A stretch of 16,566 nt of DNA, taken from assembly GCA_003561715.1 (NCBI GenBank), contig PWVU01000151.1, positions 1 to 16,566 of the forward strand, in the 5' to 3' direction. Source of the stretch: Candidatus Kaiserbacteria bacterium (GTDB lineage: Bacteria > Patescibacteriota > Minisyncoccia > Phycocordibacterales > UBA12088). Numbering within the stretch: position 1 is the first letter of the stretch; each line of letters begins with the position of its first letter. Of this stretch, positions 5,980 through 13,421 are shown in pieces. The translations under genes and the position numbers were made by a program. Below the pieces are notes generated by a model, which did not search any database, was not told the origin of the DNA, and was given only the letters and a program-made list of their open reading frames with translations.

Positions 5980-7296
5980 TCACCTCCTCACCACCCCCAT
6001 CTCCGCCTCGGCGCGGCTTACCGCGGCTGAGACCGTCAGCTCGCCGGACTTGACCGATTCTATCATACGCCGAAATATCTCGCTGGTCGCCTGCGGATTG
6101 GGGTCGAGCCATGTGCGTGCAATGATCGCCGAGTCGTACGCCACACTCCAATATTGCTCGCTCTGGCGTTGCGCCAAGAGATCGCGCCGCAGGGGCGGCA
6201 AGCCGAAACTCTGCGCCAAGCGCAACTGCACCTCAGGGGTCGAAAGTCGCACGGCAAGCCCATAAGCACCGCCAGAGTTGCGCGAGGCACGCGGGATCAC
6301 GAAGGCGTCGACATGGGCGTACGTCACCCGTCGCTCGGTGCCGCGCACTTGGGGCGCAAGCGCAATCGCATAGTTTAGATTTGGATTGAGGCGGGTGATG
6401 GTCGGCAATTCACTCAAGCGCCCAAAGTACACCGCCAAATCGCCCGCCGTGAATGCCGCACGCGCCTCGGGCAGTGAGCGGTTCCATGAGTAGGTCTGGC
6501 TTGAGGGATTTGAAAAGTCCGTAAAGAAACGGAGCGTTGCAACACCCGCAGGCTCACCTCCGGTCTGTACTCCGCGCAGGGTGGCGACAAGCTCTTGATC
6601 TCGGTTCCAGCTGGTAATACGAGTACCTGTCTGCAACATTAACAGCGAGAAGATCTCTTTGAAATTATTGATATTTGCGGCTTCGCCAAAGGCGACGGTC
6701 GATTTGAGTATATTGAGATTGTTGTCAACCCGATTGAGCTGACGCGTGAGCGGAAGGAAGTCGTCCCAGTATGCCGGTGGTTGCGAAATACCGGCATTGG
6801 TGAACATATCCCGATTCCAAAACATCACCATGGGATCGATCATAAACGGTATGCCGATCACGCCATCTCCCCGTATGAATACTTCCGCCGCTTCCACATA
6901 GAGTGACCGATACTGTTGCTCGGGGAAATTCTCAAAAGGAATGGCAATGGACTTATCCGCAAAAAGATAGAGATTGGATTGGTCGACCAACAGCATATCC
7001 GGTGCACGCCCCACCGCCGCCGCCTCCAAGAAGGTATTGTAGAAATTGCGCGGATCCATCTGCGTGTAATTGACCCGCCCAATGCCCGGCACATCATCTT
7101 CGATGAGCTTGAACAGATCAAGCATTGCTGAACGGTCACGCGTACCCCATATCTCGACATCGCCAAACTGCTCCCGACCGGAGCCTGTCCCCGCCTGGAT
7201 GTTTGCAAATACTATCACCGCCAGGACCGCAATCCCGCAAAACAAACCGATCAGTACATACCTGAAAATGTCTCTATTTTGTCCATCATCGCCCAT
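5980..7296 (-). CDS. Membrane-anchored extracellular solute-binding protein (family 1)
   Basis: A 438-residue protein with an N-terminal membrane anchor (about 13-34) and no lipobox, so it is tethered by the helix rather than by lipid. The rest is a family-1 (sugar/polyamine-type) periplasmic-binding fold: VEIWGTRDR opens lobe 1 (about 47); IGIPFMIDPMVMFWNRDMF (about 147-165) followed by NAGI-x-PPAYWDDFLPL is the family signature; AAFTAGDLAVYFG and GLPPLRRDLL are the later conserved blocks. These proteins normally hand a ligand to an ABC permease, but no permease or ATPase is nearby. The gene follows the methyltransferase by 11 bases and precedes seven pilin genes on the same strand. The ligand cannot be told from the sequence. 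Binding proteins next to T4SS-like pilins suggest a surface capture role (inference). Confidence 0.85.
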   Translation of the reverse strand: MGDDGQNRDIFRYVLIGLFCGIAVLAVIVFANIQAGTGSGREQFGDVEIWGTRDRSAMLDLFKLIEDDVPGIGRVNYTQMDPRNFYNTFLEAAAVGRAPDMLLVDQSNLYLFADKSIAIPFENFPEQQYRSLYVEAAEVFIRGDGVIGIPFMIDPMVMFWNRDMFTNAGISQPPAYWDDFLPLTRQLNRVDNNLNILKSTVAFGEAANINNFKEIFSLLMLQTGTRITSWNRDQELVATLRGVQTGGEPAGVATLRFFTDFSNPSSQTYSWNRSLPEARAAFTAGDLAVYFGRLSELPTITRLNPNLNYAIALAPQVRGTERRVTYAHVDAFVIPRASRNSGGAYGLAVRLSTPEVQLRLAQSFGLPPLRRDLLAQRQSEQYWSVAYDSAIIARTWLDPNPQATSEIFRRMIESVKSGELTVSAAVSRAEAEMGVVRR

Positions 7297-7307
7297 ACGA
7301 GAATGTA

Positions 7308-7832
7308 TTACTTTTCAAATAGTGCGCCCCAATGATGATCACCTGCGTCTATTGATCCACTGAATGCAAAGCCGATGTTCTCAGCAAGTGCACGCGCATC
7401 AGCTTCGGAGATAATGTGATCTTCCGGTGGACCAAGCCCTCCAAATGAGTCGGTCCAGTCGGCTACAAACAATTGACCGCCGCGCTTAAGTATGCGAAAT
7501 GCCTCGCGCAAAGCGGCTTCTTTGTTTTCTAGCTGAAATAGCACATTGACCAATAACGCATACTCGACCGTCTCAGGCGCCAGATGGGTTCCCTTTTCTT
7601 CTTCAAGATCGCCCTGTAAAAATTCTATATTCGTTCGTTTGGTAGCGTCGAGTGTTTTTGCTTTGGTAAGCAATTCGGGTTGAACGTCTATGGCATAGAC
7701 CGTACCCTCATTTCCGACACGATCGGCAAGCAGAACGGTGTAAAAGCCCGCTCCCGCGCCAAGGTCGGCAACCGTGCTTCCTGCCTCGATTTCAAGCTGG
7801 TCAACAATTGTCGCGGGATTTGCAAACGCCAT
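7308..7832 (-). CDS. Class I SAM-dependent methyltransferase
   Basis: A 174-residue single-domain Rossmann-fold methyltransferase. Motif I is VADLGAGAGFYT (21-32). The acidic residue that binds the ribose hydroxyls is D49 (YAIDV). FLQGDLEEE (71-79) is motif II-like, and VEYALLVNVLFQL followed by AFRILKRGGQLFVADW are the strand-4 and strand-5 regions. This is the UbiE/Methyltransf_11 type of small methyltransferase; the substrate cannot be assigned. It is the first gene of the minus-strand run into the solute-binding protein (11-base gap). A TAGAAT (-10-like) sits eight bases before its ATG, with no good -35, so the message may be leaderless. A large repeat element separates it from gyrA. Confidence 0.85.
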   Translation of the reverse strand: MAFANPATIVDQLEIEAGSTVADLGAGAGFYTVLLADRVGNEGTVYAIDVQPELLTKAKTLDATKRTNIEFLQGDLEEEKGTHLAPETVEYALLVNVLFQLENKEAALREAFRILKRGGQLFVADWTDSFGGLGPPEDHIISEADARALAENIGFAFSGSIDAGDHHWGALFEK

Positions 7833-7895
7833 ATGTTTCTATTCTAGCGCATATATGGTGTAAGTGGTGCTGGAGAGGTGTGGAGAACCGTGATG

Positions 7896-8050
7896 GGGTG
7901 TTAGGGAAGTTAGGAAGGTTAGGTTTTAGACAGGAGCGACGGCTTTTGCCGTCGCTCCTGAGCACAGCGAAGCTGAGCAGGATACACGGCAGCCTTTGGC
8001 TGCCGTGTATCCTCTAATTCCTAACTCCTAACTTTCCTAATTACCTAAAG
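7896..8050. repeat. TTAGG-arm palindromic intergenic element, copy 1
   Basis: The left arm (7896-7930) is a degenerate array of GTTAGG-like words and the right arm (8014-8050) of CCTAA-like words, so the two arms are loosely complementary. Between them lie three hairpins: a perfect 13-bp stem with TTTT loop (7931-7943 with 7948-7960), a short CAGC-GAA-GCTG (7965-7975), and a perfect 16-bp stem with a 3-base loop (7979-7994 with 7998-8013). The right end overlaps the gyrA stop codon. It fills most of the space between gyrA and the methyltransferase gene. Confidence 0.85.
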
Positions 8051-10543
8051 ACAAATTAGTGCCGCCACCGCATCCCCCGTGCGCAGTTTCATTATACGCA
8101 CTCCTTGCGTCATGCGCCCCTGTGAAGGGATCTCATCGATACCAACCCGAATCACTTGCCCTTTTTTGGACATCACGACCAGTTCCAATTGTTCGGGATC
8201 GATCACGCGGGTCGCCATCAGCTCACCCGTTTTTGCCGTCACCGCCGCGCCTTTCACGCCCGAGCCACCGCGCTTCTGCACCTTGAATTCCGCAAGCGGT
8301 GTCTTTTTTCCAAAGCCGGTCGTTGAGAGCACCATCAGTTCATACTTCTTTTTATCGAACCCTTTGCGCGAGATACCCACGCCGATGATCGTATCGCTTT
8401 TACCAAGCTTCATCGCTCGCACTCCCGCCGCGGTACGCCCCATCTCTCGAATATCATTCTCTTTGAAACAGATGGTCTGCCCTTTTGCGGTTGTAAGGAT
8501 CACCTCGTCACCCGTATCAACAAATTGCACGCTGAAGAGCTCATCGCCTTTGGCAAGCTTCATCGCAATCAGACCACTGCGCCTGACATCATGAAAATCC
8601 TTCGCTTTTACTTTCTTTGCAACTCCCTCACGTGTTACCAACATCATTGAGCCGGCACCCTGCTTGATCTCTTTACTCATCGCCACGACCGACGTCACCC
8701 ACTCCTCACCCGCAAGCGAGAGGAAATTCATGACCGACTTACCCTTGGTCGCGCGCTTCCCTTCCGGAACTTCGTACATTTTGATCTGATACGCCTTACC
8801 GAGATTGGTGAAAAAGAGAAGATCATCGTGGGTGCCCGCCGTCAAGAACAGCGTGACGAAATCCTCTTCTTTGGTATTGAGATCAATCACTCCCACACCC
8901 CCGCGCTTTTGCTTTTTGAATTCCGCCGGATTGGTGCGTTTTATATACCCATCTTGCGTCATTACCAATGCTTGCTCTTCGTCGGGAATGAGATCTTCCA
9001 TGGTCATTGACTTCACCCCGCCTTTAACCAGTTTTGTACGACGGTCATCACCGTATTTCTGGGCGATCTCTTTGAGCTCATTCTTGATGATCGTCTCCAT
9101 TTTACGCTCACTACCAAGGACCTCTTTGAGCCACTTGATAAGCGCCTGCACTTCCTTGAGCTCGTCTTCAATTTTTTTGCGCTCAAGTCCCGCCAACTTC
9201 TGCAAACGCATTTCGAGGATCGCCGTTGCCTGTCGATCAGAGAACTTGAACTCTTTCATCAGTACGGCATGCGCGGTCGGCACGTCTTTTGCGGCGCGAA
9301 TCAGTTTGATGATCTTATCAATGTGATCGAGCGCTTTCTTAAGCCCGAGAAGAATATGTTCGCGGTCTTCCGCTTTGCGCAAATCGAATTCACATCGTCG
9401 ACGTACCACATTCTTGCGATGCAGGACAAAGTGCTCAAGCACATCTTTGAGCGAAAGCGTTTGCGGCACCCCATCGGCAAGCGCCACGATATTCATATGA
9501 AAGGTATCTTCAAGCTGGGTGTGTTTGTAGATATAGTTAAGCACTTTTTGCGGATGGGCTGTGCCCTTGAGATCGATCACGATACGGATATCTTTGGTCG
9601 ACTCATCACGCAGGTCGCGAATACCCTCAAGCTTTTTATCGCGCACCAAGTCGGCGATCTTGGTTACCAGATCAGCCTTGTTGACGCGATATGGAATCGA
9701 GGTGATGACGATCTGGAATTGTCCTTTTTTATCTTCAACGATCTCCGCTTCGCCGCGCACCACCACACCACCCTTGCCGGTCGCGTACGCGCGATGGATC
9801 TCTTTTTGGTCGAACATGACCGCGCCTGTCGGAAAATCGGGTCCTTTGACATACTGAAGCAGATCATCTGTGGTCGCTTTTTTGTTATCGATCAGATGCA
9901 CGGTCGCATCGACTATCTCCCGCAAATTATGCGGGGGGATGTTCGTCGCCATGCCCACCGCAATGCCGAGTGTACCGTTAAGAAGCAGATTGGGGACCCC
10001 GGCGGGAAGCATCTCAGGCTCGTTACGAGTACCGTCATAATTGGGGCGCCAATCGACGGTCTCTTTCTCAATATCGCGCAGAAGCTCGCTTGAAAGCCGC
10101 GACATCTTTGCTTCGGTATACCGCATCGCCGCCGGAGAGTCGCCGTCGATCGAGCCGAAGTTTCCCTGTCCAATGATAAGCGGGTAGCGGGTATTAAAAT
10201 CCTGCGCGAGTTTTGCCAGCGCATCATACACCGCCGTGTCGCCATGCGGATGATACTTACCCAGCACATCACCCACTATCGCCGCCGATTTACGAAAGCG
10301 TCCGCCCGCAGCCAAACCCATTTGGTGCATCGTAAAGAGGATACGACGATGCACCGGCTTCATACCGTCGCGCACATCCGGAAGCGCCCGCTGAGTAATG
10401 ACCGACATCGCGAAATCGAGATACGCCTCTCGCATTTCCTCAACAATGCCACGAGGGACAACTGAAAGCGCGAGAGGGGCTTCATTGTCGCCCGCATCGG
10501 GAGCGCTTGAGGTGTTTTGTTTAGGTGGCTTTTTAGATGCCAT
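8045..10543 (-). CDS. gyrA: DNA gyrase subunit A
   Basis: An 832-residue type IIA topoisomerase subunit that cuts and reseals DNA during negative supercoiling with GyrB. The breakage-reunion domain carries the catalytic tyrosine Y142 in AAMRYTEAKMS. The quinolone-region helix reads GDVLGKYHPHGDTAVYD (91-107), with Thr103 at the E. coli Ser83 position and Asp107 at the Asp87 position. The coiled-coil region spans roughly 385-500. The C-terminal beta-pinwheel starts near 520 and has the GyrA box QKRGGVG (545-551), which identifies GyrA rather than ParC. A related QKRGGSG occurs at 756-762. Length is typical. The TAG stop sits inside the flanking TTAGG repeat. No Shine-Dalgarno precedes ATG 10543; TAATCT 11 bases upstream could be a -10. 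The 10544-10723 spacer shows nothing else I recognise, and gyrB is absent from the window. Confidence 0.97.
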   Translation of the reverse strand: MASKKPPKQNTSSAPDAGDNEAPLALSVVPRGIVEEMREAYLDFAMSVITQRALPDVRDGMKPVHRRILFTMHQMGLAAGGRFRKSAAIVGDVLGKYHPHGDTAVYDALAKLAQDFNTRYPLIIGQGNFGSIDGDSPAAMRYTEAKMSRLSSELLRDIEKETVDWRPNYDGTRNEPEMLPAGVPNLLLNGTLGIAVGMATNIPPHNLREIVDATVHLIDNKKATTDDLLQYVKGPDFPTGAVMFDQKEIHRAYATGKGGVVVRGEAEIVEDKKGQFQIVITSIPYRVNKADLVTKIADLVRDKKLEGIRDLRDESTKDIRIVIDLKGTAHPQKVLNYIYKHTQLEDTFHMNIVALADGVPQTLSLKDVLEHFVLHRKNVVRRRCEFDLRKAEDREHILLGLKKALDHIDKIIKLIRAAKDVPTAHAVLMKEFKFSDRQATAILEMRLQKLAGLERKKIEDELKEVQALIKWLKEVLGSERKMETIIKNELKEIAQKYGDDRRTKLVKGGVKSMTMEDLIPDEEQALVMTQDGYIKRTNPAEFKKQKRGGVGVIDLNTKEEDFVTLFLTAGTHDDLLFFTNLGKAYQIKMYEVPEGKRATKGKSVMNFLSLAGEEWVTSVVAMSKEIKQGAGSMMLVTREGVAKKVKAKDFHDVRRSGLIAMKLAKGDELFSVQFVDTGDEVILTTAKGQTICFKENDIREMGRTAAGVRAMKLGKSDTIIGVGISRKGFDKKKYELMVLSTTGFGKKTPLAEFKVQKRGGSGVKGAAVTAKTGELMATRVIDPEQLELVVMSKKGQVIRVGIDEIPSQGRMTQGVRIMKLRTGDAVAALICL

Positions 10544-10723
10544 GAATTACAAAAAGATTAGAAAAGTGGACACGTACGTGAAAGAATGAGAGACATGCAA
10601 CAGTTCTTTCCCGGGCAACATACTACACATGCACTAAACTGCGCAGCCTAACGATACGAGATCGCACGCAGTGTACCACACCGAACAAACCCGCGCGAGT
10701 TCATCATCAGGAAAATAAGACGG

Positions 10724-10996
10724 CTACCGTTGGGCACCTTGGAGGTCGTTCATTTGCGTTCGAAAACGCTCGAAGAGTTCCGCCGGATCTTGTCCTTGTA
10801 CCTGGAGCGACTGCTGCGCAGAACCTGCGGCATCGCGCACCGATGCGGTCGTTCCCTCAAATGACGCAAGCTTGCCTGACATACCGGCGATCCACGTAAG
10901 CGCAATCACGCTTGTAATTGCCGCGCTCGCCCCGAACGCAATCATACGCCTGTGATGCTCCGGCTTTTGTTTTATGCGTTCAATATGGTGCAACAT
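10724..10996 (-). CDS. Small single-helix membrane protein, hypothetical
   Basis: A 90-residue protein I do not recognise. The N-terminus is basic and His-rich (MLHHIERIKQKPEHHRR). One membrane helix follows (about 18-40, AFGASAAITSVIALTWIAGM), then a polar Ala/Gln-rich tail of about 50 residues ending PAELFERFRTQMNDLQGAQR, predicted helical. The positive-inside rule would place the N-terminus in the cytoplasm and the tail outside. The start is well supported: AAGGGGGA lies six bases before ATG 10996, and a consensus promoter lies about 30 bases further up. It therefore looks like a genuine, independently transcribed gene despite its small size. Confidence 0.65.
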   Translation of the reverse strand: MLHHIERIKQKPEHHRRMIAFGASAAITSVIALTWIAGMSGKLASFEGTTASVRDAAGSAQQSLQVQGQDPAELFERFRTQMNDLQGAQR

Positions 10997-11025
10997 GGCT
11001 TTTCCCCCTTAGCTTCTATGCTCTT

Positions 11026-11054
11026 ATATTACTCCCAATGGTGGACGGAGGCAA
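11026..11054 (-). promoter_or_regulatory. Promoter of the small membrane protein gene
   Basis: On the minus strand, TTGCCT (11049-11054), a 17-base spacer and TAATAT (11026-11031). Its -35 matches the one before the S1 gene exactly. The predicted start near 11019 gives a leader of about 22 bases with a good ribosome-binding site. Confidence 0.7.
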
Positions 11055-11070
11055 TGGGCTATCAACAGTA

Positions 11071-11202
11071 TAGGGTGTTAGGTAGTTAGGACGCTACGCT
11101 TTTAGGGTGTTAGAGAATGACGACTTTGTCGTCAGTAGTTCTGACAGCTTCGCTGTCAAAACTCCTAAACCCTAACTTCCCTAACCTTCCTAACTTCCTA
11201 AC
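11071..11202. repeat. TTAGG-arm palindromic intergenic element, copy 2
   Basis: The left arm (11071-11113) is built of TTAGG-type words and the right arm (11163-11202) of CCTAA-type words. Two hairpins lie between: TGACGAC/GTCGTCA with a TTT loop (11118-11124 with 11128-11134), and TGACAGC/GCTGTCA with a TTC loop (11142-11148 with 11152-11158). The right end supplies the last codons and the TAG stop of the MBL-fold gene. Confidence 0.85.
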
Positions 11203-11834
11203 AACACCACTTCATTCCCCTTCCCATCCAGATCTTTCTTTTTAAGCGTCAGCTTGTCAAGAGGTTTGAGTTTTTCACTTCCCTCTTCTTTTAGGAAAGT
11301 CGTTAAGGCATCCTTGTCGCCAATATCACCCATAGAGGTGCGGTAATGCATGGGAATGACGAGCTTGGATTCAAGTTTGACCGCAAGCTTGTGCGCTTCG
11401 GCGGCATCGAGCACCCCGTCACCCCCGATCGGCACAAAAAGGATGTCAATATCATCGCTCGCTTCCTTGACCGCCTGCGGAAGCTCACCCGAGCCAAGTG
11501 CTCCCAAAAAGCACAGCTTCATACCCTCAAATTTGAGAATGTAGATAGTGTTGATGCGCTCTTGTCCACCATAGTGTGAAACCGACTGATACCCGGTTGC
11601 GAAAATGCCCTGTATCTCATACTCACCCGGGCCGTCGATCACGACCGGTTGACGATCCCCGAGCGCAACCTGTTCTGCACCATTCATGTCGGGATGATTG
11701 ACCGAAATGAATGCAATATCGGCACCAAATTTCGCCCCTTTGAGCTTCGATGTTTTTGAGATCGGATCGAATGCGAGCGTCGTATCGCCGAAGGTAACTT
11801 TGAAGAATTGAGCGCCGAGGTGGGAGATGACCAT
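11190..11834 (-). CDS. MBL-fold (metallo-beta-lactamase superfamily) protein, degenerate metal site
   Basis: A 214-residue protein of the short UlaG-like/COG2220-type MBL family. The fold is recognisable from GDTTLAFDPIS (16-26), DGPGEYEIQGIFATG (67-81), KLCFLGALG (106-114), DILFVPIGG (130-138) and IPMHYRTS (160-167). The superfamily HxHxDH motif reads V45-N-H47-P-D49-M50, so only the middle His and the Asp survive; the usual Asp after the FLG strand is Ala112, while H163 is kept. A catalytic di-zinc centre is therefore doubtful, and a binding or single-metal role is possible. The ATG at 11834 has no clear Shine-Dalgarno. The final codons (LLGS and stop) are read from the repeat element downstream. 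The gene diverges from the S1 gene. Confidence 0.75.
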   Translation of the reverse strand: MVISHLGAQFFKVTFGDTTLAFDPISKTSKLKGAKFGADIAFISVNHPDMNGAEQVALGDRQPVVIDGPGEYEIQGIFATGYQSVSHYGGQERINTIYILKFEGMKLCFLGALGSGELPQAVKEASDDIDILFVPIGGDGVLDAAEAHKLAVKLESKLVIPMHYRTSMGDIGDKDALTTFLKEEGSEKLKPLDKLTLKKKDLDGKGNEVVLLGS

Positions 11835-11836
11835 GG

Positions 11837-11872
11837 TTTAGGGAGTTAGGATGTTAGGAATTAGGAAGTTAG
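11837..11872. repeat. TTAGG half element, copy 4
   Basis: Four or five tandem degenerate TTAGG words (TTTAGGGAGTTAGGATG and onward) with no hairpin core and no opposing arm. It lies directly upstream of the MBL-fold start codon and would be part of that gene's leader if the promoter at 11886-11915 is used. Confidence 0.75.
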
Positions 11873-11885
11873 CACTTCAGGCGAG

Positions 11886-11915
11886 AGTATAGCATGGATG
11901 ACGGGGAATGGTGAA
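11886..11915 (-). promoter_or_regulatory. Possible promoter of the MBL-fold gene
   Basis: On the minus strand, TATACT (11886-11891) with TTCACC (11910-11915) 18 bases upstream; the -35 matches four of six positions. Transcription from here would carry the half repeat in a leader of about 45 bases. Confidence 0.4.
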
Positions 11916-11930
11916 AAGAGTATGAGGGAG

Positions 11931-12003
11931 TATCAGGTATCAGGCACAGTAAGCACCAAACGCTTTGCTCACATCGAGCAACCAGAAAGAAGCAACGAGC
12001 AAC
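11931..12003. repeat. Second short-word repeat patch (TATCAGG / AGCAAC)
   Basis: Two tandem TATCAGG words (11931-11944) face three AGCAAC words (11977-11982, 11991-11996, 11998-12003) across about 30 bases. The layout (G-rich words, middle, C-rich words) echoes the TTAGG elements but with other sequences. With the half element, the MBL promoter and the S1 promoter and leader, it fills the 335-base gap 11835-12169, which contains no gene I can support. Confidence 0.4.
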
Positions 12004-12010
12004 GAAACTC

Positions 12011-12039
12011 TTGCCTTTTTGCCTTTTCTCTTGTACAAT
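12011..12039 (+). promoter_or_regulatory. Promoter of the S1-domain protein gene
   Basis: TTGCCT (12011-12016), a 17-base T/C-rich spacer and TACAAT (12034-12039). The predicted start is near 12046, giving an unusually long leader for this window of about 124 bases. Confidence 0.75.
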
Positions 12040-12045
12040 CCCCCC

Positions 12046-12169
12046 ATCGCGCTTGGACGCGCAGTGGTTTATTAGTATAACCGCCGGCAAGGCTACCCTT
12101 TCGACGCTCGTTAGAGCCAGGTTGAATACGTCGAAATACCTCTGCCAGCACCCACTGATCCAAATAATA
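12046..12169 (+). promoter_or_regulatory. Long, probably structured 5' leader of the S1 gene
   Basis: The leader can fold into GTGGTT/AACCGC (12064-12069 with 12079-12084) and TTCGAC/GTCGAA (about 12100-12105 with 12130-12135), the latter enclosing CTC/GAG. GGCT at 12091 could alternatively pair with AGCC at 12115, giving a competing fold. No Shine-Dalgarno stands before ATG 12170. In E. coli the rpsA leader is structured and the S1 protein represses its own translation; a similar loop here is inference. Confidence 0.4.
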
Positions 12170-13333
12170 ATGTCTGATGATACTACCGCGACCATGGTCG
12201 CAGAAAACGACACTGACACACAGAAGGACGCACGCTCTAATCCTCTCGCATCCGCTGAAGACCGCGGGGTGATGGGCTCAATATACGACGAATCAAAGCA
12301 GGCGCCACAAGCGGGTGATCTCGTTGAAGGACCCGTTATCTCTATCGGTGCAGGACGTCTTTTCATCGACGTGCCGCCATTCGGAACCGGCATCATTTAT
12401 GGGCGCGAATACATGGAAGCTGCGGATATTCTTCGCAAGGTCAATATTGGCGATTTGATCACCGCGAAGGTCGTTGAAAGTGAAAGCAAAGATGGATACA
12501 TTGAGCTATCTCTGCAGGAAGCACGCCAAGCTCTTATCTGGAGTGAGGCAGAGGATGCTATTGTCAACAAAAAGATATTTGAGCTTCCCGTGCGCGAGGC
12601 GAACAAGGGCGGTCTTATACTCGAGTGGCAAGGTATTTCCGGCTTCCTTCCGGCAAGCCAGCTTAAACCCGAGCACTACCCACGTGTTGCCGAGGGAGAT
12701 AAAGATATGATTCTTGAAGAACTGAAGAAGCTTGTGGGTGAACGGCTTTCGGTCGTGATCATCACCGCAGATTCCAAGGAAGGCAAGCTTATTTTCTCAG
12801 AGAAAAGCCCCGAGCAACAGAAAGATAAAGGTGATATGGTCGACCGATATGAAGTGGGCGATGTGCTTGAGGGTGAAGTGACCGGCGCAGTCGACTTCGG
12901 CGTGTTTGTCAAAGTGCAAGAAGGTCTCGAGGGATTGGTACATATTTCCGAGCTCGACTGGGGCTTGGTTGGGGATCCCCGTGCACTATACAAAGTGGGC
13001 GAAGCGGTTCGCGTAAAAGTCATTGAAGTGAAAGACGGCAAGATCTCTCTTTCGATCAAGGCGCTCAAGGAAAATCCGTGGAATAACGCAAAGAGCAAGT
13101 ACAGCAAGGGCGATTTGGTTACCGCTGTGATCATCAAATACAATAAGCACGGTGCACTTGCCTCGATTGAGGAAGGCGTTGCGGGCTTGGTGCATATTTC
13201 GGAATTTGAAGGCGCGGATGAGTTGCGCGCAAGTCTCGAGCTTGGCAAGAGCTATCAATTCAAGATCACCCTCTTTGAACCGGACGAGCATCGTATGACA
13301 CTTTCCTATAAGCAGGCACACGAAACGGCGTAA
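12170..13333 (+). CDS. rpsA: Ribosomal protein S1-like, four S1 RNA-binding domains
   Basis: A 387-residue protein with an acidic, disordered start (1-47) and four OB-fold S1 domains at about 48-117, 135-212, 228-298 and 312-382. The third is the most canonical (GDVLEGEVTGAVDFGVFVKV, then GLEGLVHISEL); the fourth has GVAGLVHISEF. S1 helps the 30S subunit bind and unfold mRNA. The E. coli protein has six such domains, so this is a short form, as is usual outside proteobacteria. It matters here because most genes in the window have weak or no Shine-Dalgarno. ATG 12170 was chosen because the protein becomes acidic and S1-like from there; the in-frame 53 codons upstream lie over the promoter and leader. 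A terminator follows. Confidence 0.92.
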   Translation: MSDDTTATMVAENDTDTQKDARSNPLASAEDRGVMGSIYDESKQAPQAGDLVEGPVISIGAGRLFIDVPPFGTGIIYGREYMEAADILRKVNIGDLITAKVVESESKDGYIELSLQEARQALIWSEAEDAIVNKKIFELPVREANKGGLILEWQGISGFLPASQLKPEHYPRVAEGDKDMILEELKKLVGERLSVVIITADSKEGKLIFSEKSPEQQKDKGDMVDRYEVGDVLEGEVTGAVDFGVFVKVQEGLEGLVHISELDWGLVGDPRALYKVGEAVRVKVIEVKDGKISLSIKALKENPWNNAKSKYSKGDLVTAVIIKYNKHGALASIEEGVAGLVHISEFEGADELRASLELGKSYQFKITLFEPDEHRMTLSYKQAHETA

Positions 13334-13360
13334 GCATAAGGATATAAAACAGTACGCACA

Positions 13361-13398
13361 AGAGTAGCGCGGGCGAAGGTCCGCGCTACTCTCGTTTT
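13361..13398 (+). terminator. Rho-independent terminator after the S1 gene
   Basis: A perfect 12-bp stem AGAGTAGCGCGG/CCGCGCTACTCT (13361-13372 with 13381-13392) with an 8-base loop, followed by CGTTTTCT. It lies between the convergent S1 and pth genes. The T tract on the minus side is poor, so it mainly serves S1. Confidence 0.85.
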
Positions 13399-13421
13399 CT
13401 GTCAATCGATACCGGCGCGAC

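Noticed and set aside
7896..8050. Reading the TTAGG arms as a CRISPR array or telomere
   Set aside because: Word spacing is irregular and the words are degenerate, with no unique spacers and no cas genes. The arms sit between chromosomal genes rather than at an end.
7896..8050. Reading the element hairpins as ordinary gyrA terminators
   Set aside because: No T tract follows the stems in the gyrA direction, and the same elements occur upstream of genes (between pth and lepB), so termination is not their common role.
9269..10093. 274-codon open frame on the plus strand opposite gyrA
   Set aside because: It is entirely antisense to a highly conserved gyrA, and its translation resembles no family I know; it is a codon-bias shadow.
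12050..12140. tRNA-like look of the S1 leader (a D-arm-like GTGG...AACC)
   Set aside because: There is no matching seven-base acceptor stem, no GTTCRA T-loop and no proper anticodon stem, so it is treated as a leader structure only.
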